DNA of 64,000 nt from Aureibaculum luteum (lineage in GTDB: Bacteria > Bacteroidota > Bacteroidia > Flavobacteriales > Flavobacteriaceae), in contig NZ_QRGD01000002.1 of NCBI RefSeq assembly GCF_003449015.1, positions 124,001 through 188,000 of the forward strand. The letters are read 5' to 3'. Every line of letters begins with the position of its first letter. The first letter of the stretch is position 1. The position numbers and the translations under genes were made by a program. This document shows, in pieces, positions 18,619 through 27,824 of this stretch. The notes below the pieces were generated by a model. It saw nothing but the letters and a program-made list of their open reading frames with translations, was not told the DNA's origin and made no database searches.

Positions 18619-19839
18619 ATGAAAAAATACAGATGGTTAATAGTTACAGCAGTTATTGTAATTGCAGCAATAGGTTATTTTTATGTAAGGCCTAAAATTG
18701 AGTCTAAAAAAGTAGCTTATACGTTTACCGTTTTTCAAAAAGGTGATATTGAGTCTGATGTGTCTAGCACAGGAACATTGGAAGCCATTAATACTGTAGA
18801 TGTAGGTACACAAATATCTGGTACCATCTCTAAAATATATGTTGATTACAATGACCAAGTAAAGGCAGGGCAATTATTGGCTACTATGGACATGAAGATG
18901 CTACGCACGGCGTTAGAATCTGCTTCGGCCAATTTAGCCGTGAGTCAAGCCCAATTGAATCAGGTTGAAGATGATTATAAAAGGAATAAGGTGCTGTTTG
19001 AAAAAGATGTTATATCTGAAAAAGAATATAATACTTCAAAATATAGTTATGAGCAAGCTGTTAGTTACAAAAAAGCATCTCAAGCTGCACTTACAAATGC
19101 ACAGGTTAATATGGGATATGCAAAAATATTATCACCTATTAATGGTGTCGTTATTGAAAAAACCGTAGATGAAGGACAGACCGTTGCTGCAAGTTTTTCT
19201 ACACCAACAATGTTTATTATAGCGGAAGATTTGTCTAAAATGCAAATTTTGGCAGATGTTGATGAAAGTGATATTGGTTATGTAAAGGATAGTATGGACG
19301 TACGTTTTACCATACAAACCTATCCAGATAAAAAGTTTTTTGGTAAAGTGAGCCAAATCCGATTACAGCCTACAGAAATAAACAATGTAGTTAATTATCA
19401 GGTAGTTATTGATATAGAAAATAAGGGTGGGTTATTAATACCAGGAATGACTACGAACATAGAGTTTATTACAGCTAAAGCAAAAAATGTATGGCTTATA
19501 AATAATTCTGCTTTACGCTTTAGACCCACTGAAGCAATGCTACAAGAAGTTAAACCTATATTAGAAGATAAGGCAAAAACAATAGTATCTGATTCTCTAC
19601 AGGTAGCGTTTAAAAATGCGATTAATAATGAAGAGTTATTTACGCCAACAAATTTCAAGAAAAGTTTACCCGCCAATATTAATGGTTTCTTTTATAATAA
19701 TGAAAACGGTAAACTAGATTTCAAATTTATAGAAACAGGTATTACATCAGGGTTACAGTCTGAAGTTATAAAATTTTTAGATGAATCTGAAATAACAGAA
19801 AATATAAAGGCTATCAACGGTATAAAATCTAAAAAATAG
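18619..19839 (+). CDS. MacA/HlyD-type periplasmic adaptor subunit
   Basis: Membrane-fusion protein of a tripartite efflux pump, 406 residues. One N-terminal membrane anchor (WLIVTAVIVIAAIGYFYV) is followed by a biotinyl-lipoyl half (GTLEAINTVDVGTQISGTI), a coiled-coil hairpin at about residues 95-165 and the second lipoyl half (ILSPINGVVIEKTVDEGQTV). The frame is open 63 bases further upstream, but the ATG at 18619 is preceded by GAAGGAG, an unusually good ribosome-binding site for this phylum, and gives a proper membrane anchor. It couples the inner-membrane MacB-like transporter encoded by the next two genes to an outer-membrane channel not present here. Confidence 0.92.
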   Translation: MKKYRWLIVTAVIVIAAIGYFYVRPKIESKKVAYTFTVFQKGDIESDVSSTGTLEAINTVDVGTQISGTISKIYVDYNDQVKAGQLLATMDMKMLRTALESASANLAVSQAQLNQVEDDYKRNKVLFEKDVISEKEYNTSKYSYEQAVSYKKASQAALTNAQVNMGYAKILSPINGVVIEKTVDEGQTVAASFSTPTMFIIAEDLSKMQILADVDESDIGYVKDSMDVRFTIQTYPDKKFFGKVSQIRLQPTEINNVVNYQVVIDIENKGGLLIPGMTTNIEFITAKAKNVWLINNSALRFRPTEAMLQEVKPILEDKAKTIVSDSLQVAFKNAINNEELFTPTNFKKSLPANINGFFYNNENGKLDFKFIETGITSGLQSEVIKFLDESEITENIKAINGIKSKK

Positions 19840-19845
19840 AAAAAG

Positions 19846-20598
19846 ATGCCTGTAAAAAAAGTCATAGAAACCAAAAAGTTAAACCGTATTTTTAAAAATG
19901 GTGAAATAGAGGTGCATGCCCTAACGGACATAGATATGATTATTGAAGAAGGTGAATTTGTTGCCATTATGGGAGCGTCTGGTTCTGGAAAGTCAACCTT
20001 ACTACATATTATTGGCTGTTTAGATAGGGCTACCTCCGGCGAATATGATTTAGACGGAGTACAAGTAAATAAATTAGGTAAAAATCAGTTGGCAGATGTC
20101 CGAAATCAAAAAATAGGTTTCATTTTTCAAAGTTATAATTTATTGTCACGTACTACGGCACTTGAAAATGTTGAACTGCCTCTTATTTATGATAGAACGG
20201 GGCAATTTCCGAACTCAAAAGAACTGGCTCAAAAAGCTCTTGAACAAGTGGGATTAGCAGACCGTATTTACCATAAATCAAATGAACTTTCTGGTGGACA
20301 ACAACAGCGTGTTGCTATTGCTAGAGCATTGGTTAACAATCCCGCTCTTATTTTAGCAGATGAACCTACAGGTAACTTAGATAGTAAAGCCAGTATTGAT
20401 ATTGCCGATCTTTTTGTTCAATTGAATAATAAGGGAAAAACAATTGTTATGATTACGCATGAACCAGAAATTGCACAATTTGCAAAACGCATGATTTATT
20501 TACGAGATGGACAAATTATTTCTGATAAAGTTATAGAAAAAAGGAGTACAAAAGCATTTGCACTCAAAGAATTGGAAAAACCAGTTGAAACTCCTTAA
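19846..20598 (+). CDS. MacB/LolD-type ABC transporter ATPase
   Basis: Cytoplasmic ATPase of 250 residues powering the exporter. Motifs: Walker [11 protein letters not shown] at about residue 43, Q-loop [12 protein letters not shown] signature [15 protein letters not shown], Walker [13 protein letters not shown], and the H-loop histidine in MITHEPE. It begins 6 bases after the adaptor gene and ends 10 bases before the permease gene, a compact operon. In the MacB family ATPase and permease are often fused; here they are separate proteins. Confidence 0.95.
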   Translation: MPVKKVIETKKLNRIFKNGEIEVHALTDIDMIIEEGEFVAIMGASGSGKSTLLHIIGCLDRATSGEYDLDGVQVNKLGKNQLADVRNQKIGFIFQSYNLLSRTTALENVELPLIYDRTGQFPNSKELAQKALEQVGLADRIYHKSNELSGGQQQRVAIARALVNNPALILADEPTGNLDSKASIDIADLFVQLNNKGKTIVMITHEPEIAQFAKRMIYLRDGQIISDKVIEKRSTKAFALKELEKPVETP

Positions 20599-20608
20599 TT
20601 GAACAATT

Positions 20609-21823
20609 ATGAAAAGGTTTTTGAAAATATTTAAAGTTGCTTTTCTGTCTATCTATAAGAATAGGACGCGGAGTTTATTGACTATGTTGGGTATTATAAT
20701 TGGTGTAGGAGCTGTTATTATGACCATATCAGCAGGAGAAGGAGCAACATTAGAGGTTGAAAACCAAATATCAGGGTTAGGTACCAATCTATTAATGATA
20801 CAAACCAAGTCAGAACATAAGGCAGGTATCAATGTAAGAATGGGACGCCCTATTGATGAGAAAGATTTTGAAATGCTTAAAAAAAATTCAGTTTGGATGC
20901 CCCAATTATCTCCTCTAGTAGCTATTGGAGCTCAAGCTATAGGGCCAAGTGGTTATAAATCTACTATGGTTTATGGAGTTTCTTACGATTATTTTTATAT
21001 AACGAGTAGGGCATTACAAACGGGTAGTTTTTTTACCGAAGACGACGTGCGAACAGCAAAAAAGTATTGTGTTATCGGCCAAACCATACGAGAAGAACTT
21101 TTCCCAGGAGAAGACCCTATTGGTCATCAAATACGTATAGATAAAGTTCCTTTTACCGTACTAGGTCTTTTAACTGAAGAAGGTTCGGGGGGTATGCAGG
21201 ATATGGATGATATAATATTAGCTCCTTATACAACAATTCAAAATAGACTGTATGGTCATCAAAGGGGGTATACTATGATTTTGGGGAGTGCATTAAGCGA
21301 AGATCATATTGCTGACGCAGAAATGGAGGCCTCTGAACTATTACGAGAGTCTCATAAAATAATAGATGGAGATGAAGATGATTTTGAAATTATGACACAA
21401 ATTGAACTGCAGGAAATTACGGGAAATATTACAGGAATCTTAACCATTCTGTTAGGTGCCGTAGCTAGTATTTCATTAATTGTTGGAGGTATTGGTATTA
21501 TGAATATTATGCTGGTTTCCGTTACTGAGCGAACTCGAGAAATAGGTACTAGACTAGCGATTGGAGCTAGAGAAAGCGATATTTTAACTCAGTTTTTAAT
21601 AGAAGCCATAGTGCTCAGCTTGGTGGGAGGTATTTTAGGAATAGTATTTGGAATTATAGGAAATCAAATTATTTATAAAGTGACTGGGTTTTTTATTCCC
21701 ACCGTTGGTTATTCAATACTCATTGGGTTTGGGTTTTCAGCTCTAGTAGGTGTTGCTTTTGGATATTTTCCAGCACGAAAAGCAGCAAAATTGAATCCGA
21801 TAGATGCTTTACGATATGAATAA
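20609..21823 (+). CDS. MacB-type FtsX-like ABC permease
   Basis: Inner-membrane permease of 404 residues. The topology is one membrane helix near the N-terminus (TRSLLTMLGIIIGVGAVIM), a large periplasmic MacB_PCD domain (about 45-270) and three C-terminal helices with the FtsX core (GGIGIMNIMLVSVTERTREI, a MacB hallmark, then GARESDILTQFLIEA). With the ATPase and adaptor it would export macrolide-like compounds, lipids or lipoproteins from the periplasmic side. The substrate cannot be inferred from sequence. The stress-type promoter A lies upstream of the cluster. Confidence 0.94.
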   Translation: MKRFLKIFKVAFLSIYKNRTRSLLTMLGIIIGVGAVIMTISAGEGATLEVENQISGLGTNLLMIQTKSEHKAGINVRMGRPIDEKDFEMLKKNSVWMPQLSPLVAIGAQAIGPSGYKSTMVYGVSYDYFYITSRALQTGSFFTEDDVRTAKKYCVIGQTIREELFPGEDPIGHQIRIDKVPFTVLGLLTEEGSGGMQDMDDIILAPYTTIQNRLYGHQRGYTMILGSALSEDHIADAEMEASELLRESHKIIDGDEDDFEIMTQIELQEITGNITGILTILLGAVASISLIVGGIGIMNIMLVSVTERTREIGTRLAIGARESDILTQFLIEAIVLSLVGGILGIVFGIIGNQIIYKVTGFFIPTVGYSILIGFGFSALVGVAFGYFPARKAAKLNPIDALRYE

Positions 21824-21862
21824 AAAGTAATATAAAAGTAAGACAAATAAAAATATAAAATC

Positions 21863-22081
21863 ATGAAAGATCTACATACGATACTTAAGGAAGTAACGAA
21901 ACTAACCTTGAATATTCAAATGAATTATCCTGAGCTTTATCGCTCATTAGATGAAAATCCGATGGCATTACCTGTCACTAGTCATCCTCAGATAGATAAA
22001 AAAGTGATGCAAGAATATTTGGTAGGATTAAAGGAGTTGTTAGAACGGTATATAGCCGAAGAGAAAATTAAAAACGAATAA
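21863..22081 (+). CDS. small conserved-looking protein, unknown function
   Basis: A 72-residue soluble protein, predicted helical (MKDLHTILKEVTKLTLNIQ, then the C-terminal helix MQEYLVGLKELLERYIAEEK), with a central NPMALPVTSHPQID segment. It begins 40 bases after the permease and ends 25 bases before the ArsC-like gene, in the same orientation, so it is probably part of the exporter transcript. No family is recognised. Regular codon use and tight packing argue that it is real. Confidence 0.65.
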   Translation: MKDLHTILKEVTKLTLNIQMNYPELYRSLDENPMALPVTSHPQIDKKVMQEYLVGLKELLERYIAEEKIKNE

Positions 22082-22106
22082 AAAATTGACTTTTAAAAGC
22101 TACGTC

Positions 22107-22472
22107 ATGGGAGAAATTGCTACATCAAACCGAGAAATAACTTTGTTATATAGTTCAAATTCTGAAAGAGCAAAACAGGCCTTAGCTTATGCAAAAACAG
22201 AAGGTTTGGCAATACACGAAGTAGATATTTTAAAAACGAAACTTACGGGTCTCCAAATAATAGAACTTGCAGATAGATTACATCTAGAACCCGCTGATCT
22301 TGTTAATCAAGAACACCCTGCTTATACTTCGCATTTGCAACATCATGATTTATCAACGGATGATTGGATAAAAATGATACGGCATAATCCAGAAATAATG
22401 AAACAACCCATTGCTTTGAAAGGCGATAAAACAGTATTAGTAGAAACACCTACCGATATTTTAAAAATATAA
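22107..22472 (+). CDS. ArsC/Spx-like protein lacking the catalytic cysteine
   Basis: Thioredoxin-fold protein of about 121 residues resembling arsenate reductase/Spx. The family layout is visible: an N-terminal strand (EITLLYSSNSERAKQAL), then IHEVDILKTKLTGLQIIELADRL, and the C-terminal QPIALKGDKTVLVETP block that contains the conserved proline and substrate loop. The redox cysteine expected in the first loop is replaced (SSNSER), and no cysteine occurs at all. A reductase role is therefore unlikely; a binding or regulatory role is more plausible. I chose the ATG at 22107 over the upstream TTG at 22086. Confidence 0.75.
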   Translation: MGEIATSNREITLLYSSNSERAKQALAYAKTEGLAIHEVDILKTKLTGLQIIELADRLHLEPADLVNQEHPAYTSHLQHHDLSTDDWIKMIRHNPEIMKQPIALKGDKTVLVETPTDILKI

Positions 22473-22533
22473 AATAAATTGAGCAGTTTAAATCAAGATG
22501 ATTGGTGTAGTAAAATGATTTTATTAATGTAAC

Positions 22534-22576
22534 TGACCATGGTCATTTCAAGAACGCTTCAATTCATTTAGCTTTG
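22534..22576 (+). promoter_or_regulatory. stress-regulon operator B and -7 box
   Basis: TGACCATGGTCA, a perfect 12-base palindrome at 22534-22545, then 23 bases, then TAGCTTTG at 22569-22576. The start codon of the next gene is 55 bases downstream. Confidence 0.8.
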
Positions 22577-22631
22577 AAATACTATTAAATGAGTAATGAA
22601 AAATTTAATTTAATTTTTAAAGAATAAAATC

Positions 22632-23021
22632 ATGATTAAAGAAAACACAAAAACAAAAGAGCTCGGTATTTATATGGATCATTCAAAAGCAAAATTAATT
22701 GATTTACATTCTGAGAAAAATAGTTACACGATTACATCTGAATTTACTTTTGAAACAAAAGCAGAGGCCTTAACTAGAAGTGAAAACCTTATGCATAATA
22801 AACGACAACAAATGCAAGAGGAGTATTATGATAAAATTGCTCAAGTTATTTTGAAATATGATGATGTACTTCTTTTTGGTTTGACCAAAGCGAAAACAGA
22901 ACTTTTTAATTATCTGAATGAAGATTTACGTTTTAAAGATATTAAAATTAGTGTTGAGCCTGCCGATAAGTTAACGTTAAATCAACAAGATGCTTTTGTG
23001 AGAACATATTTTGAAAAATAA
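22632..23021 (+). CDS. uncharacterised stress protein, possibly eRF1/host-attachment-like fold
   Basis: A 129-residue soluble protein. The opening (KELGIYMDHSKAKLIDL) and the middle (YYDKIAQVILKYDDVLLFGLTKAKTELFNYL) follow the alternating strand-helix pattern of the bacterial eRF1-domain or host-attachment proteins: an early GIxMDxxKA strand and a later hydrophobic strand ending in a small-residue turn before a helix. The similarity is only to the pattern, so the call is tentative. The gene has its own stress operator and is not overlapped by neighbours. Confidence 0.6.
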   Translation: MIKENTKTKELGIYMDHSKAKLIDLHSEKNSYTITSEFTFETKAEALTRSENLMHNKRQQMQEEYYDKIAQVILKYDDVLLFGLTKAKTELFNYLNEDLRFKDIKISVEPADKLTLNQQDAFVRTYFEK

Positions 23022-23032
23022 GCACTATTTGC

Positions 23033-23053
23033 GTTGTTGTTGTTGTTGTTGTT
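23033..23053. repeat. GTT trinucleotide repeat
   Basis: Seven perfect GTT units directly after the 22632 gene, in non-coding sequence. Such microsatellites can vary in copy number by slippage. Confidence 0.9.
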
Positions 23054-23205
23054 AAATACAATTAATAAGATATGTTTATTCTAAAAGTTATCAATCTATA
23101 ATGGTTTTTTAAAACTGATGTAGAGTTTTTTACGATGTTACAATACATAATAACTCTCAATTACTATTCATTGAGAGACAACATAACCAATTAAATTTTT
23201 AAGTT

Positions 23206-23556
23206 ATGATTAAAGACTATTCAAAACACTATAGTAATCTTACTAAATTAATGCGTGAAATGGGTGCTGAAATGCCTGAAGTAATGGGTGGATTTAATAA
23301 GTTACACGAAGCTAGTATTAAAGAAGGTGTGCTCTCTTCAAAAAACAAAGAACTTATTGCATTAGGAATTGCCATAACGGTAAGGTGCGATGGCTGTATT
23401 GCCTTTCATGTGCACGATGCTTTAAGTTCAGGAGCAAGTTCAGAAGAAATTATGGAAACTATTGGTGTCGCTATTCTTATGGGAGGAGGACCTGCATTAG
23501 TGTATGGTTGCCAAGCCATGGAGGCCTTAAGTCAATTTGTGGTATTGGAAAGATAG
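23206..23556 (+). CDS. carboxymuconolactone decarboxylase / AhpD-like protein
   Basis: AhpD-like alkylhydroperoxidase-fold protein of 116 residues. The redox CxxC motif with downstream histidine is present (RCDGCIAFHVHDAL at about residues 60-73), preceded by the typical helix LSSKNKELIALGIAITV. Such proteins reduce peroxides or act as disulfide relays, usually as oligomers in the cytoplasm. A half palindrome (TGATGTAG) lies at 23116 but lacks its right arm. A second, longer AhpD-like protein with a membrane tail is at 46819. Confidence 0.88.
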   Translation: MIKDYSKHYSNLTKLMREMGAEMPEVMGGFNKLHEASIKEGVLSSKNKELIALGIAITVRCDGCIAFHVHDALSSGASSEEIMETIGVAILMGGGPALVYGCQAMEALSQFVVLER

Positions 23557-23636
23557 TTATTTCTTGCCTGATTATTTTTGTAATTCTAAATAAAAATTGG
23601 TCATTTGTTCTTTCAAAGGATAAATAAAAAATAATA

Positions 23637-24458
23637 ATGAAAAACCATAAATTATTAATTATCATTTTTACGTTTATATTTCTTTACGGATGTAAAACGC
23701 AACAGGTTCAATCTAAACAAGAAGTAAATGGAAATATTCCCCTTCGAGAATATTCGATTCAAGCGGTTTTATGGCAACAAAATGCAGCAGAATATAGAGC
23801 ATTGGCGTACCAAGCATTCAATTTAGCACAGCTTCAGTTAGATAATATAATTGCGAATAACAAAGAGGCTAAGAAGCCTCTAGCAATAGTAACAGATATT
23901 GATGAAACGTTATTAGATAATAGTCCATACAGCGGAAAACAGATAGAACTTGATGAAGAATATACGTCACTCAGATGGGCAGAATGGGTAAAGCTAAAAA
24001 AAGCAGAAGCGATACCGGGTGCATTACAATTTTTTAATTATGCAAAAAGTAAAGGTGTAGAAGTGTTTTATATTTCTAATAGATCTATCAAACAAAAAAA
24101 TGAAACTATAGAGAATCTTTTATTAATAGGATTTCCTTTTGCTGATAAAGCACATGTTTTATTAAAAGATGAAACTAGCGGAAAAGAACCAAGAAGACTT
24201 CTAGTACAAGAAAATTTCGAAATTGTATTATTAATTGGTGATAATTTATCTGATTTCTCGGAAACATTTGAGAACAGTTCTACAGAGGTTAGAAATAACA
24301 AGGTAGATAGTTTAAGATCCACATTTGGTACAACGTTTATTGTACTACCCAATCCAATGTATGGAGACTGGGAAACAAAGGGTATTATGGAAGGAAAGTA
24401 TGATTGGACTAATTTTCAAAAAGACTCACTTCGAGTAAAAAAAATAAAGACTTACTAA
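23637..24458 (+). CDS. class C acid phosphatase, lipoprotein e(P4) family
   Basis: Surface or periplasmic lipoprotein of 273 residues; the signal peptide ends in FLYGC. The HAD-type active site is clear: DIDETLLDNSPY holds the nucleophile and acid aspartates, then WAEWVKLKKAEAIPGAL, the FYISNR motif, and LIGDNLSDF near residue 202. Relatives dephosphorylate nucleotides such as NMN and 5'-nucleotides so that nucleosides can be imported. A TAnnTTTG box (TATTTTTG, 23573-23580) lies 56 bases upstream, suggesting an independent promoter. Confidence 0.93.
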   Translation: MKNHKLLIIIFTFIFLYGCKTQQVQSKQEVNGNIPLREYSIQAVLWQQNAAEYRALAYQAFNLAQLQLDNIIANNKEAKKPLAIVTDIDETLLDNSPYSGKQIELDEEYTSLRWAEWVKLKKAEAIPGALQFFNYAKSKGVEVFYISNRSIKQKNETIENLLLIGFPFADKAHVLLKDETSGKEPRRLLVQENFEIVLLIGDNLSDFSETFENSSTEVRNNKVDSLRSTFGTTFIVLPNPMYGDWETKGIMEGKYDWTNFQKDSLRVKKIKTY

Positions 24459-24487
24459 ACACCTTAGAAAGGTAATATATAAAAGAA

Positions 24488-24530
24488 TGATCTAAGTCAT
24501 TTTAAATGTGCTGTTAAATTTAAATCTTTG
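24488..24530 (+). promoter_or_regulatory. stress-regulon operator C and -7 box
   Basis: TGATCTAAGTCA at 24488-24499, then exactly 23 bases, then AATCTTTG at 24523-24530 (one mismatch to TAnnTTTG). It precedes the UbiB-type kinase gene. Confidence 0.65.
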
Positions 24531-24624
24531 AAGTATAGAATACTGAGAAGTATGATACTGAATTTGCTATAAAACTGTAGGAGTTTCCGAATTAAATGGT
24601 AACCCAATAGAGGTATATACAACT

Positions 24625-24652
24625 CTTAAAAAAGAATTCTATTTTTTTTAAG
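24625..24652 (+). promoter_or_regulatory. leader hairpin before the ABC1 kinase gene
   Basis: CTTAAAAAA (24625-24633) pairs with TTTTTTAAG (24644-24652) within the roughly 140-base leader that follows operator C. It resembles a weak terminator or attenuator but is purely A-T in the stem core. Confidence 0.3.
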
Positions 24653-24676
24653 GAAATATATAACTAAAATTATGTT

Positions 24677-26359
24677 ATGGCAGGTTTAAAAATTCCAAAA
24701 CAACAGGAACTAAAAAGATATAACAAACTATTTGCTGTACTCACAAAATATGGCTTTGAGGATGTTATGGCTCACAACCAAATAAAAAAAATAATTCCCA
24801 AAAGTTATCTTAAAAAACATCCTGATACGCAAAAGAATCTTTCTTTTACAAAATACGAGCGTATACGAATGATGTTGGAAGAGTTGGGACCTACTTATGT
24901 GAAATTGGGACAAATATTTAGCAACAGAGAAGATATGTTGCCACCTGATTTAATAAAGGAACTTGTAAAGCTACAAGATCATGTATTGACATTAAAAAAT
25001 TTCAATATTAATGAAGTAGTTGAAAAGGAATTAAAAATAAATAGTACAGATTATTTTCAATCAATTGATACAACACCTTTAGCAGCAGCATCTCTAGCTC
25101 AAGTACATAAAGCAATATTATTAAACGGAAATGAAGTAGTATTAAAAGTACAACGGCCCGATATCAAAGAAACAATAGAAGCTGACATTTTGGTAATGAA
25201 ACAAGTTGCTAAAAGTTTAGAAAAACATAGCAGTCAAGCAAAAGCCTTTCAGCCCAAGCAAATAATAGCTTCTTTTGAAAAAAGTATTAGAGAAGAGCTT
25301 CAGTTTTTACAGGAAGTTGAAAACATGGAACATTTTGCTAAAGATTTTAAAGGCAATGCATCTATTTATGTTCCTAAAGTGTATCGAGAACTATCTACAG
25401 ACACGCTTATTTGTATGGAATTTATTGATGGAATTAAAGTTTCAGAAATTGATATGCTTACTTCGTTAAATATAGATTGTAGTGCTGTTGCTAAGGTTGG
25501 CGTAGATTTATATTTAGAACAGATATTAGAGCAAGGTTTTTTTCATGCCGATCCGCATCCTGGAAATATTTTTGTACTTCCAAAGACCCAACAAATTTGT
25601 TTTATTGATTTTGGAATGATGGGGTCAATTATGCCAAATGACAGAGAAACGTTAAGCGATCTCTTGTTATATTTTATGAAATATGATGTAAAAAAAATAA
25701 TTCAATTATTAGAGAAAATTGCAGTAAAAGCCAATATTGATGATTATAAAAAATTAGAGTATGATTTGTATGAATTGATAGTAGGAGTCAGTAATACTTC
25801 CATTAAAAATATCAGAATGGGGATTGTTCTTAATCAGTTTAAATCCGTTTTATATGGAAACCATATAGTTTTACCCCATTATATGTATATGCTCATTCGC
25901 GGTTTAATAATTATAGAAGGCGTAGGTTTAAAACTAGATCCTAAATTTAATATCACAGATAATTTAGAACCTTACACTACTAAAATCACGAAAAAGCGTT
26001 TCAGTCTAAAACGTTTGTTAAAAAAGAACTTCACAAAATTACAAGACCTAAACAGTCTCGCTGATTCATTACCAGATGACATTACTATCATTCTAAATAA
26101 AATTAAAGAAGGAAAACTAGTAATTGTACATAAGCATAAGGGCCTAAAAGAATTTCAAAGCACACTAAATAAAGCTTCTAATCGGTTAGTTTTTGCGGTT
26201 ATTATTGCCGCATTATCTATAGGTTCATCCATTTTAGTGATCGCTAAAATGCCTCCTTTGGTATATGGTATTCCTTTACTCGGAGCTATTGGTTTTATAC
26301 TCTCTGCATTTTTAGGATTTTATATCGTTATTTCCATTTTTAAGAATAAAGAGTATTAA
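24677..26359 (+). CDS. ABC1/UbiB-family atypical kinase
   Basis: Protein of 560 residues of the ABC1K/AarF/UbiB family, atypical kinases or ATPases that support ubiquinone or menaquinone synthesis and lipid transport. Visible are the KxGQ motif (YVKLGQIFSNREDMLP), the AAASLAQVHKA loop that replaces the P-loop, the lysine in VVLKVQRP, the catalytic loop FFHADPHPGNI and the metal motif IDFGMMG. Two C-terminal membrane helices anchor it. It starts a two-gene unit with the MgtC/DUF4010 gene 21 bases downstream and is under operator C. Confidence 0.93.
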   Translation: MAGLKIPKQQELKRYNKLFAVLTKYGFEDVMAHNQIKKIIPKSYLKKHPDTQKNLSFTKYERIRMMLEELGPTYVKLGQIFSNREDMLPPDLIKELVKLQDHVLTLKNFNINEVVEKELKINSTDYFQSIDTTPLAAASLAQVHKAILLNGNEVVLKVQRPDIKETIEADILVMKQVAKSLEKHSSQAKAFQPKQIIASFEKSIREELQFLQEVENMEHFAKDFKGNASIYVPKVYRELSTDTLICMEFIDGIKVSEIDMLTSLNIDCSAVAKVGVDLYLEQILEQGFFHADPHPGNIFVLPKTQQICFIDFGMMGSIMPNDRETLSDLLLYFMKYDVKKIIQLLEKIAVKANIDDYKKLEYDLYELIVGVSNTSIKNIRMGIVLNQFKSVLYGNHIVLPHYMYMLIRGLIIIEGVGLKLDPKFNITDNLEPYTTKITKKRFSLKRLLKKNFTKLQDLNSLADSLPDDITIILNKIKEGKLVIVHKHKGLKEFQSTLNKASNRLVFAVIIAALSIGSSILVIAKMPPLVYGIPLLGAIGFILSAFLGFYIVISIFKNKEY

Positions 26360-26380
26360 TTTTTTTAATATTCAAAGATT

Positions 26381-27652
26381 ATGCAAATACATCAAGAAAT
26401 TAGCGAGTTGGTTGGATCCTACATATTGGGTGTACTAATCAGTTTAGGTGTTGGCTTAATATTGGGGCTTGAAAGAGAATATGACAAACTTAAAGAAGAA
26501 AGGGGGTTTGCTGGAATTCGTACCTTTCCTATTGTTGCAATTCTAGGGTTTACTTTAGGAACATTAACTGAAAAATTTACGCCGTGGTTATTAATAGTGG
26601 GGTTTGGATCATTTATTTTCTTTTTGGTACTTAATAATTTTTACCAGAAACAGGAAGAATATGCCAAAGGTATTACTACCAATATAGCCTTGATAGTCAC
26701 TTTTGTTTTAGGGGTTATGATCTCTGCAGAATATTATCGTGATGCGGTAGCTACGTCGGTAATAATTGTAACATTACTTTCACTCAAAAATCGATTTCAT
26801 TCTGTTATTAGTAATATAACTTCTGAAGAACTATTTGCATTTATAAAGTTTTCAATAATAGCTTTGTTAATTCTACCCTTTCTACCTAACAAAACGTATG
26901 GTCCAGATCATTTACTCAATCCTTTTGAAATTGGTTCTATTATCGTAATTGTCTCTTTTCTGAATTTCATTGGCTATTTTTTAGTAAAATTTGTGGGTTC
27001 TAAAAAAGGGATTCTTCTTACGGCTATTCTTGGCGGATTAATATCTAGTACCGCAGTGGCTTGGAATTACGCCTCAAGAAGTAAGGATTCTCCAGAGCTT
27101 TCAAAAAAATATAGTGCAGGTATTATTGTAGCCTCGGCAATTATGTTTCCTAGAATAGCCTTATTAGCTTATATTTTTAACAATGCAATTATTAAATATT
27201 TAGCACTACCATTTGGTTTATTGACTTTGATTTGTATCATAGCTACTTTAGTATTAATGCGGAAAGATGACAGCAAGCCTGATACTGATATTAAACTGGG
27301 TAATCCGCTTAACATGTTAAATGCGATAGGATTCGGAGTGGTCTATTTAGTGATCCTTTTTGCCGTTTATTATAGTAACCGATTATTTGGTGAAAGTGGT
27401 TTGTATTATTCTGCATTAATAGCAGGTTTGGCAGACACGGATGCCATTACTATTAGCATGGCTAAGTTTTCTTTAGACGGAGAAAAATTGCAACTAGCAT
27501 CATCGGTTATTATTGCAGCTACGATGAGTAATATGTTTGTAAAGCTTATTACTACAATAATAAAAGGTTCAAAAACTACAGGTAAACTAGTAAGCTACGC
27601 TTTTGGCAGTGTTATTTTGGTGGGAGTAATCTATATTCTTATCCATAACTGA
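26381..27652 (+). CDS. MgtC/SapB-DUF4010 family membrane protein
   Basis: Polytopic inner-membrane protein of 423 residues with about eleven hydrophobic segments. The N-terminal part carries the MgtC-like motif (GLILGLEREYDKLKEERGFAGIR in part: arginine and charged loop after the first helix). The C-terminal two thirds match the DUF4010 region (GGLISSTAVAWNYASRS, then ALIAGLADTDAITISMAKFS). The function is not established; MgtC domains are tied to magnesium stress and ATP-synthase regulation. It follows the UbiB-type gene after 21 bases and shares its promoter. Confidence 0.85.
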   Translation: MQIHQEISELVGSYILGVLISLGVGLILGLEREYDKLKEERGFAGIRTFPIVAILGFTLGTLTEKFTPWLLIVGFGSFIFFLVLNNFYQKQEEYAKGITTNIALIVTFVLGVMISAEYYRDAVATSVIIVTLLSLKNRFHSVISNITSEELFAFIKFSIIALLILPFLPNKTYGPDHLLNPFEIGSIIVIVSFLNFIGYFLVKFVGSKKGILLTAILGGLISSTAVAWNYASRSKDSPELSKKYSAGIIVASAIMFPRIALLAYIFNNAIIKYLALPFGLLTLICIIATLVLMRKDDSKPDTDIKLGNPLNMLNAIGFGVVYLVILFAVYYSNRLFGESGLYYSALIAGLADTDAITISMAKFSLDGEKLQLASSVIIAATMSNMFVKLITTIIKGSKTTGKLVSYAFGSVILVGVIYILIHN

Positions 27653-27701
27653 TCACAACTTTATTTTCTCTTCTATTATCGTTTCTAGGTTCTAAATAAT
27701 T

Positions 27702-27720
27702 AAAAAAAGCATCTTTTTTT
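27702..27720 (+). terminator. weak A/T hairpin after the MgtC/DUF4010 gene
   Basis: AAAAAAAG, a three-base loop and CTTTTTTT, followed by a few more A/T bases. It sits 50 bases after the stop codon and just before operator D; it could end transcription in either direction. Confidence 0.4.
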
Positions 27721-27727
27721 ATCATGC

Positions 27728-27770
27728 TGACCTAGGTCAGTGTCACTATTGTTAAAGCAAATTAATTTTG
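27728..27770 (+). promoter_or_regulatory. stress-regulon operator D and -7 box
   Basis: The best copy: TGACCTAGGTCA, a perfect palindrome at 27728-27739, 23 bases, then the full -7 consensus TAATTTTG at 27763-27770. Confidence 0.85.
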
Positions 27771-27824
27771 TTGGTATAATCTAGACAGGAGGTATAAATT
27801 TTCTGTCAGTTAAATACACATACA

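Noticed and set aside
23116-23158. Half palindrome TGATGTAG before the 23206 gene as a regulon operator
   Set aside because: The right arm reads GTT instead of TCA and the box 23 bases on is TAACTCTC; too degenerate to call.
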